Assembly: GCF_000421185.1 (NCBI RefSeq)
Contig: NZ_ATWJ01000008.1
Location: 62,001 to 126,000 of the forward strand
Direction: 5' to 3'
From: Ornithinimicrobium pekingense DSM 21552
GTDB lineage: Bacteria; Actinomycetota; Actinomycetes; Actinomycetales; Dermatophilaceae
Length of the DNA stretch: 64,000 nt
Below the pieces are notes generated by a model that searched no databases, was not told the DNA's origin, and worked only from the letters and a program-made list of their open reading frames with translations. Below are positions 58,623-64,000 of this stretch, in pieces (the first letter of the stretch is position 1; each line of letters opens with the position of its first letter). Made by a program: the position numbers and the translations under genes.

Positions 58623-58722
58623 GGCGCCGTGACACGGCCGAAGGGGCCCGCGCCCTGGAGCGGTACGACTCCTGGCCCCGAGCAGGCGGTCAGGTCCTCA
58701 GGACGGGCACCCGGACCGCAGC

Positions 58723-58792
58723 CACTCGCGACGCCCAGGTGCACTGCTCGCACGATGCATCATGTGAACTCTGCTCCTGGGCGTCGCGAGTG
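58723..58792. repeat. 17-bp perfect inverted repeat downstream of topA
   Basis: CACTCGCGACGCCCAGG (58723-58739) and its exact complement (58776-58792) enclose 36 bases that contain the small palindrome GATGCATC. It lies in the 265-base gap between topA and the unknown gene, which contains no other supported gene. It may be the topA terminator or a structured RNA. Confidence 0.75.
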
Positions 58793-58839
58793 CGCCTGAC
58801 CGGTCGGCGGGCAGACCGGCGAGCGGCGCCGGCCGCGGC

Positions 58840-61602
58840 TCAGGCCTTCTTGGTCGACGTCTTCCGGGCGGTCGTCGTCTTCTTCGCGGCCGTCTTCTTG
58901 GCAGCGGTCTTCTTGGTGGTCGTCTTCTTCGCGGCCCGCTTGCGAGTGGTCGGGCCCTTGGCCCGCTTCTCCTCCAGCAGCTCGAAGGCGCGCTCCTGCG
59001 TCAGCGACTCGGGCTCGTCGCCCTTGCGCAGCGTCGCGTTGGTCTCCCCGTCGGTGACGTAGGGCCCGAACCGGCCCTCCTTGACCACGACCTTCTTGCC
59101 GGAGACCGGGTCCTCGGCGAACTCGGCCAGGGGCGGCTTCGCCGCGGCCCGACCGCGCTGCTTGGGCTGGGCGTAGATCGCCAGCGCCTGCTCGAGGGTG
59201 ATGTCGAAGATCTGCGCCTCGGTCTCCAGCGACCGCGAGTCCGTGCCCTTCTTCAGGTAGGGCCCGTAGCGGCCGTTCTGGGCGGTGATCTCCTCGCCCG
59301 ACTCCGGGTCGGCGCCGACGACGCGGGGCAGCGACAGCAGCCGCAGCGCGGTCTCCAGGTCGATGGAGGCCAGGTCCATGTCCTGGAACAGCGACCCGGT
59401 GCGCGGCTTGGCCTTCTTCGCTCCGCGCTTGGGCGGCTCGTCGGCCTCCGGCAGCACCTCGGTCACGTAGGGGCCGTAGCGACCTGCACGCGCGACGATC
59501 TCGTGCCCCGTCTGCGGGTCGGTGCCCAGGACGCGCCCATCGTCGGCCGCGGCCGCGAGCAGCTCGTGCGCCTTCTCCACCGACATCTCGTCGGGGGCGA
59601 TGTCGTCGGAGACCGTGGCCCGCCGCGGCTGCGCGCCCTCGGCCGTCGCGTCCTCGCCGACGAGCTCGACGTAGGGACCGTAGCGACCGACGCGCACGAC
59701 CACGCCGTCCCCGATCTCCACCGTGGACACCCCACGGGCGTCGATGTCACCGAGGTCCTGGACCAGGTCGCGCAGGCCTGCCCCGCTGCTGCCCTCGGCG
59801 CCGAAGTAGAACCGGCGCAGCCACGCCACCCGCTGCTCGTCCCCGCGGGAGATCCGGTCGAGGTCCTCCTCCATCGAGGCTGTGAAGTCGTAGTCCACGA
59901 GCGTGGGGAAGTGTCGCTCCAGCAGCTGGGTCACCGCGAACGCCAACCAGGTGGGGATCAGCGCCGACCCGCGGGTGCGGACGTACCCCCGGTCCTGGAT
60001 GGTGCCGACCGTCGCGGCGTAGGTGGACGGGCGACCGATGCCCTTCTCCTCCAGCGCCTTGACCAGCGTCGCCTCGGTGTAACGGGCGGGCGGGACCGTC
60101 TGGTGGCCCTCCGCCTCGGCCCGCAGCGTCTCCAGGGCAACGCCCTCGGACAGCTTGGGCAGCCGCGTGCCGACGGCCTCGTCGTCGCCGCCGTAGCGGG
60201 CCTCGTCCCGGCCCTCCTCGTAGGCCGCGAGGAACCCGCGGAAGGTGATCACGGTGCCCGACGCGGAGAACTCCGCAGACCGGTATGCCGTGCCGTCACC
60301 GCCGCGGGTCCCCTCCGGCAGCGCGGCCCGCAGGCGCACGGTGGCGGTGGAACCCTTGGCGTCGGCCATCTGAGAGGCGACCGTGCGCTTCCAGATCAGC
60401 TCGTAGAGGGCGTACTCCTGGCCGCGCAGCTCACCGGCGACCTGCGCCGGCGTCCGGAAGCGGTCTCCTGCCGGGCGGATGGCCTCGTGCGCCTCCTGGG
60501 CGTTCTTGGCCTTCTTGCCGTAGACGCGCGGGGTCTCCGGCACGTAGTCGGCGCCGTACATGTCGCGGGCCTGCGAGCGCGCGGCGCTGACGGCCGAGCT
60601 CGACAGCGTCGTCGAGTCCGTCCGCATGTAGGTGATGTAGCCGCCCTCGTAGAGCCGCTGGGCGGTGCGCATGGTCGTCTGGCTGTTCATCCGCAGCTTG
60701 CGCGAGGCCTCCTGCTGCAGCGTCGACGTGGTGAACGGCGCGGACGGCCGGCGCGTGTAGGGCTTCTCGGCGACCTCGCTGACGGCGACGTCAGCCTCCC
60801 GGGTGCCCTCGGCGACCGACTGGGCGCCGGCGGCGTCCAGGTGCACGGCCCTGGCCGTGCGCAGGGTGCCGTCGTCGGCGAAGTCGCGTCCGGTGGCGAC
60901 CTTGCGGCCGTCGACGGAGGTGAGCCGGGCGGTGAAGGCGTTGCTCGCGGACGGCCCGCCGCCCGCGGGGGCGAAGTCGCCCTCGACGTCCCAGTAGGAG
61001 GCGGAGCGGAACGCCATACGCTCCCGCTCCCGCTCGACCACCATGCGGGTGGCGACGGACTGCACGCGTCCCGCCGAGAGCCCCTGCTTGACCTTGCGCC
61101 ACAGCACCGGCGAGACCTCGTAGCCGTAGAGGCGGTCGAGGACGCGACGCGTCTCCTGGGCGTCGACCAGGTGCATGTCCATCTCGCGCGTCTCGTTGAC
61201 GGCGCGCCGGATGGCCTCCTTGGTGATCTCGTGGAAGACCATGCGGCGGACAGGGACCTTGGGCTTGAGGACCTCGAGCAGGTGCCAGGCGATCGCCTCG
61301 CCCTCGCGGTCCTCATCGGTGGCCAGGTAGAGCTCGTCGGCGTCCTTGAGCTGGCGCCGCAGCTCGGCGACCTTCTTCTTCTTGTCGGCGTCGACGACGT
61401 AGTAGGGCTCGAAGTCCTCGTCGACGTTGATCGCGAACCTGCCGTAGGGGCCCTTCTTGAGGTCGGCGGGCAGCTCGGAGGGGTTGGGCAGGTCGCGGAT
61501 GTGGCCGATGCTGGCGTTCACCGTGTAGTCGGGGCCGAGGTACTCCCCGATGCTCTTCACCTTGCCTGGGGACTCGACGATCACCAGCTTGCGTCCTGCT
61601 GC
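58840..61602 (-). CDS. topA: DNA topoisomerase I
   Basis: A 920-residue type IA topoisomerase that relaxes negative supercoils. It has the Toprim domain (VIVESPGKVKSIGEYLG), DEDREGEAIAWHL, the catalytic Tyr in GYITYMRTDST, and several C-terminal Topo_C repeats of the type G.YGPY(V/L), without zinc fingers, as in other actinobacteria. The chain ends in a 35-residue Lys/Thr/Ala tail (KKTTTKKTAAKKTAAKKT) that helps DNA binding. GTG 61602 is chosen with AAGGAG 9 bases upstream; GTG 61650 would add 16 residues. Confidence 0.95.
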   Translation of the reverse strand, partial: AAGRKLVIVESPGKVKSIGEYLGPDYTVNASIGHIRDLPNPSELPADLKKGPYGRFAINVDEDFEPYYVVDADKKKKVAELRRQLKDADELYLATDEDREGEAIAWHLLEVLKPKVPVRRMVFHEITKEAIRRAVNETREMDMHLVDAQETRRVLDRLYGYEVSPVLWRKVKQGLSAGRVQSVATRMVVERERERMAFRSASYWDVEGDFAPAGGGPSASNAFTARLTSVDGRKVATGRDFADDGTLRTARAVHLDAAGAQSVAEGTREADVAVSEVAEKPYTRRPSAPFTTSTLQQEASRKLRMNSQTTMRTAQRLYEGGYITYMRTDSTTLSSSAVSAARSQARDMYGADYVPETPRVYGKKAKNAQEAHEAIRPAGDRFRTPAQVAGELRGQEYALYELIWKRTVASQMADAKGSTATVRLRAALPEGTRGGDGTAYRSAEFSASGTVITFRGFLAAYEEGRDEARYGGDDEAVGTRLPKLSEGVALETLRAEAEGHQTVPPARYTEATLVKALEEKGIGRPSTYAATVGTIQDRGYVRTRGSALIPTWLAFAVTQLLERHFPTLVDYDFTASMEEDLDRISRGDEQRVAWLRRFYFGAEGSSGAGLRDLVQDLGDIDARGVSTVEIGDGVVVRVGRYGPYVELVGEDATAEGAQPRRATVSDDIAPDEMSVEKAHELLAAAADDGRVLGTDPQTGHEIVARAGRYGPYVTEVLPEADEPPKRGAKKAKPRTGSLFQDMDLASIDLETALRLLSLPRVVGADPESGEEITAQNGRYGPYLKKGTDSRSLETEAQIFDITLEQALAIYAQPKQRGRAAAKPPLAEFAEDPVSGKKVVVKEGRFGPYVTDGETNATLRKGDEPESLTQERAFELLEEKRAKGPTTRKRAAKKTTTKKTAAKKTAAKKTTTARKTSTKKA

Positions 61603-61676
61603 CACGGGCGTTGCTCCTTCTCGGGGCTCCGTGTGCCGTGGATTCGTCACGGCTCCGACACGGGTCCTCGGCCGTC

Positions 61677-61682
61677 ACCGTA
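61677..61682 (-). promoter_or_regulatory. possible -10 element of topA
   Basis: TACGGT on the minus strand about 75 bases before GTG 61602, allowing a leader with a ribosome site. It is back to back with a TACGCT (61703-61708) for the divergent lipoprotein gene. Confidence 0.4.
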
Positions 61683-61740
61683 GCCCATGGCCCTGCACCG
61701 ACTACGCTGCATCCCTATGACGACGCTGGCAGGAGCAGGT

Positions 61741-62439
61741 ATGCCGTCGCGGCGCCGGAGCAGGGTGTCCCGGCTGGCTGCGCTCACGCTGGCCGGTGCC
61801 CTGGCCCTCGCCGGGTGCAGCGGCGACGAGGACGGCGGCACGCCCGACGGGTCCCCTACCGGCGGTGACACCGCGGTCGGGACCGGCGGGGCCGACGGCG
61901 CCCCCCAGACCGGCGGCGAGCCGGTGGCGGCTCCCACGGCACCGGCCGACATCCCGGCGGCGCTGGGCGAGCGGTCCGCGAGCGGCGGCGGCACCTCGGT
62001 GACGGTCGACGCCGACCAGGCCGGCTTCGTGCTGCCCTCGGGCAACATCGCCTGCTCGGTGACCGCTGGGGGCGCGGTGTGCCAGATCGCCGACAAGAAC
62101 TTCACGCCCCTGGCCGACCACCTGTCCGAGGCCAACCTCGCCGGGTGCACGGCCGAGGAGGCCGACGTCATGCGGCTGGCGGCCGGGCGCGGCGCGTGGA
62201 CCTGCGTGGCCGAGCCGCTCACCGGTGCGGCGCGGGTCGGCACCGGCGGCTGGTGGGCCGAGCAGGTCGGAGGGGAGACCCTCGACCTCGACGGGGCGAC
62301 CCTGGCGGTGCTGCCCTACGGCTCGACGCTGACCGTCGGTCCGACCTCGTGCACCTCCGCCGAGTCCGGTGTCTCCTGCACCAGCAGCGAGCTCGGCCGC
62401 AGCTTCAGCCTGGCCCGCACGACGTACAACTACGGCTGA
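61741..62439 (+). CDS. predicted lipoprotein, function unknown
   Basis: A 232-residue lipoprotein: basic MPSRRRSRVSR, hydrophobic core, lipobox LAGC in ALALAGCSGD, then a Gly/Asp/Thr linker. The mature domain has three probable Cys pairs (IACSV/AVCQI, AGCTA/WTCVA, TSCTS/VSCTS) and VLPSGNIACSVTAGGAVCQI-like repeats seen in small secreted actinobacterial proteins. No enzyme motif. ATG 61741 has AGGAG 5 bases upstream and is preferred to ATG 61717. The start codon lies in a copy of the GGTATGCC word. Confidence 0.72.
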   Translation: MPSRRRSRVSRLAALTLAGALALAGCSGDEDGGTPDGSPTGGDTAVGTGGADGAPQTGGEPVAAPTAPADIPAALGERSASGGGTSVTVDADQAGFVLPSGNIACSVTAGGAVCQIADKNFTPLADHLSEANLAGCTAEEADVMRLAAGRGAWTCVAEPLTGAARVGTGGWWAEQVGGETLDLDGATLAVLPYGSTLTVGPTSCTSAESGVSCTSSELGRSFSLARTTYNYG

Positions 62440-62493
62440 CCACCGACGGCGCCGTCCCGTCCCCGGCCTCACCGACGACTCCGGAGCGCGCCC

Positions 62494-64000
62494 TCAGCGC
62501 AGCAGCCCGTCTTTGACGAGCTCGCGCAGGACCGGCACGACCGCGGTCTCCACCGCGGCGGGCGGTGTGTCCGTCAGCACCGCGAGACCGGCGCACAGCT
62601 GACGGGCGGTCAGGTCACCGTCGCACGCACCCACGACCCCCGCGGCGAGGGTGTCCAGCTGCAGCACCCTGCCCAGCCCACCGCCCTGCCGCACCTGGAT
62701 CACCGCAGGGTCGGGGGCACCGGGCCGGCCGACCCGTTCCTCGGTGACGTCGTCGGCGACCTGCCAGGCGACGTCGAGCACGTCGTCGTCCCCGTGCTCG
62801 GCCAGCCACGTCCGTGCCCTCAGCCCGGCGAGCACGGTCGGCCCCATCGGTGAGGAGACCGGCGTCCGGACGTCCACGAGGTCCCGCCACGGTGCACGAG
62901 GCGTCGTCGGCCGGTGCAGCGTGACGACACCGAAGCCCACGCTCTCCACCCCCCGGCTCGCGAAGTCCGCCAGCCACGCCCCGTAGAGCCGCTCGAAGGC
63001 CACGGACCCGGAGCGGTGCCCGCCGTCGCGCACCCAGGTCTCGGCATACTCCGCGACGTCCTGCACCTCGCGCTGGACGACCCAGGCGTCCAGGCCGGTG
63101 CCCTCCAGCCAGGCCTCGACGTGCTCGTGCCAGTCCTCGCCCTCGCGCAGCTCCCAGTTGGCCAGGAGCTGGGCGATCCCTCCGGGGCGCAGGTGGGCGG
63201 CCAGGCTGTCGACGAGCCCGCCGACGAGGGCGTCCCCCGCCGCACCTCCGTCGCGGTACTCGTACAGCGGGACCCCCGCGAGCCGCGGCGTGATGACGAA
63301 AGGCGGGTTGGACACGACGAGGTCGAAGGTCTGCCCCGCCACCGGCTCGAGCAGGCTGCCCTGCCGCACGTCGAGCGTGAGGTCGTTGAGGGCCGCGGTG
63401 AGGCGGGCGTAGGCGAGTGCTCGGGTCGACAGGTCGGTGGCGACGACGTGCCCGGCGTGCGTCGACAGGTGGAGGGCCTGGACCCCGCCGCCGGTCCCCA
63501 GGTCGAGCGCCCGGTCGACCTGGGGGCGCGGTGTCCACGAGCTGAGGGTGGTCGACGCCCCGCCGACGCCGAGGACGTGGTCGGTCGGCAACGGCCCGTC
63601 GGTCGCCGCCTCGCCCAGGTCGGAGGCGAGCCACCAGGTATGCCGTTCGTCACCGTAGGGGCGCAGGTCGCAGGTCGCGCGCAGCGCTCCGTCGGGCAGG
63701 GCCCGGTCCGCCAGTCCACTGTGCAGCAGGCCGGCCGCGCCCGTGCGCGGGAGGGCGGTGTCGACGGCGGCCGCGTCGACCGGCCGGGCGAGGACGAACA
63801 GGCGGGCCAGGACCGCCGCGGGGTCCGCACTCCCTGCCGTGGCGAGGTCGGCGGGCAGGACCTGTCCACGGTGCAGCGCGGCCGAGGCGCGGTCACCGAG
63901 GAGCTCGGCCAGGTGGTCGACGGTGTAGCCGGCGTCGAGGAGGTCGGCACGCAGCAGGCCGGCGGCCTCGTCGTCGAGGACCGGCGGGGGCGTGGGGGCG
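62494..64000 (-). CDS. SAM-dependent methyltransferase with DUF7059-like N-terminus (5' end outside window)
   Basis: The minus-strand frame is open through base 64000, so the true start lies beyond the window. At least 501 codons are visible. The N-terminal 150 residues (ADLLDAGYTVDHLAELLGDR, CDLRPYGDERHTWWLASDL in parts) resemble a DUF7059-type domain. The methyltransferase core has LDLGTGGGVQALHL and the NPPF motif (VVSNPPFVITPR), typical of N-methylation of adenine or glutamine. A C-terminal domain of about 100 residues follows, ending VLRELVKDGLLR, winged-helix-like. Substrate unknown. Confidence 0.85.
   Translation of the reverse strand, partial: APTPPPVLDDEAAGLLRADLLDAGYTVDHLAELLGDRASAALHRGQVLPADLATAGSADPAAVLARLFVLARPVDAAAVDTALPRTGAAGLLHSGLADRALPDGALRATCDLRPYGDERHTWWLASDLGEAATDGPLPTDHVLGVGGASTTLSSWTPRPQVDRALDLGTGGGVQALHLSTHAGHVVATDLSTRALAYARLTAALNDLTLDVRQGSLLEPVAGQTFDLVVSNPPFVITPRLAGVPLYEYRDGGAAGDALVGGLVDSLAAHLRPGGIAQLLANWELREGEDWHEHVEAWLEGTGLDAWVVQREVQDVAEYAETWVRDGGHRSGSVAFERLYGAWLADFASRGVESVGFGVVTLHRPTTPRAPWRDLVDVRTPVSSPMGPTVLAGLRARTWLAEHGDDDVLDVAWQVADDVTEERVGRPGAPDPAVIQVRQGGGLGRVLQLDTLAAGVVGACDGDLTARQLCAGLAVLTDTPPAAVETAVVPVLRELVKDGLLR

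Noticed and set aside
58604-58628. Origin of replication at the DnaA box
   Set aside because: A single box without AT-rich DNA, dnaA or dnaN nearby cannot be an origin.
3382-63646. GGTATGCC as a Chi or KOPS motif
   Set aside because: Copies are evenly divided between the two strands in the window, while such motifs are strongly skewed.

Overview
This is chromosomal DNA of a very GC-rich actinobacterium, most likely a member of the Micrococcales such as Intrasporangiaceae or Ornithinimicrobiaceae (the family is an inference from gene order and style, not proven). Supporting signs are GTG starts, ATGA/GTGA overlaps between genes, lsr2, disA next to radA, clpC, Ku with a split LigD, and the block ppa-dacB-DUF2342-tilS-hpt-ftsH-folE-folP-folBK-DUF3180. 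I see no phage, transposase, CRISPR array or rRNA. One tRNA gene (Thr, CGT) is present. Every stretch of more than about 300 bases carries a gene or a site listed here.

Layout. 1-4.2 kb: end of a YkgJ-like gene, then radA, disA and mutY (DNA repair and c-di-AMP). 4.3-11.4 kb: three FemAB-type peptidyltransferases, a DegT-type aminotransferase and the helicase hrpB. 11.5-14.9 kb: clpC and a divergent lipoprotein. 14.9-17.7 kb: bacterial NHEJ (Ku, a separate LigD ligase and a separate LigD polymerase). 17.8-18.8 kb: a flippase-like membrane protein. 18.9-26.7 kb: a tightly overlapped assimilatory sulfate operon (sirA, cysH, cysD, cysN, cysG-like, tauE, cbiX) preceded by a Cys-codon leader peptide that appears leaderless. 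26.9-31.5 kb: an accessory operon with a cell-wall-binding-repeat protein, an unknown protein, MauE-like and MauD-like maturation proteins, a Tat-exported Cys/Trp-rich protein and a membrane protein interrupted by an in-frame TGA. 31.6-34 kb: lsr2, a small membrane protein and lysS. 34-36.2 kb: ogt and an Ada-AlkA fusion (alkylation repair). 36.3-38.5 kb: a MidA/NDUFAF7-type methyltransferase next to a standalone nuoD paralogue. 38.6-49.5 kb: a methyltransferase, the folate block, ftsH, hpt, tilS, DUF2342, dacB and ppa. 49.7-64 kb: a DUF3352 protein, tRNA-Thr, a secreted peptidase-like lipoprotein, holB, tmk, a TipAL-type regulator, an Lrp regulator with a divergent transsulfuration enzyme, an unknown gene, topA, a lipoprotein and a 5'-truncated methyltransferase.

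How the parts work together. The sulfur operon takes sulfate through APS and sulfite to sulfide, and also makes the siroheme its reductase needs. The Mau-like operon looks like an extracytoplasmic disulfide-maturation set dedicated to one small exported protein. The folate block supplies GTP cyclohydrolase I, DHPS and a fused aldolase-pyrophosphokinase. At least ten genes have a TAnnnT -10 hexamer 6-8 bases ahead of the start codon, so leaderless transcription appears common here. A 10-base word, GGTATGCCGT, recurs far above chance on both strands.
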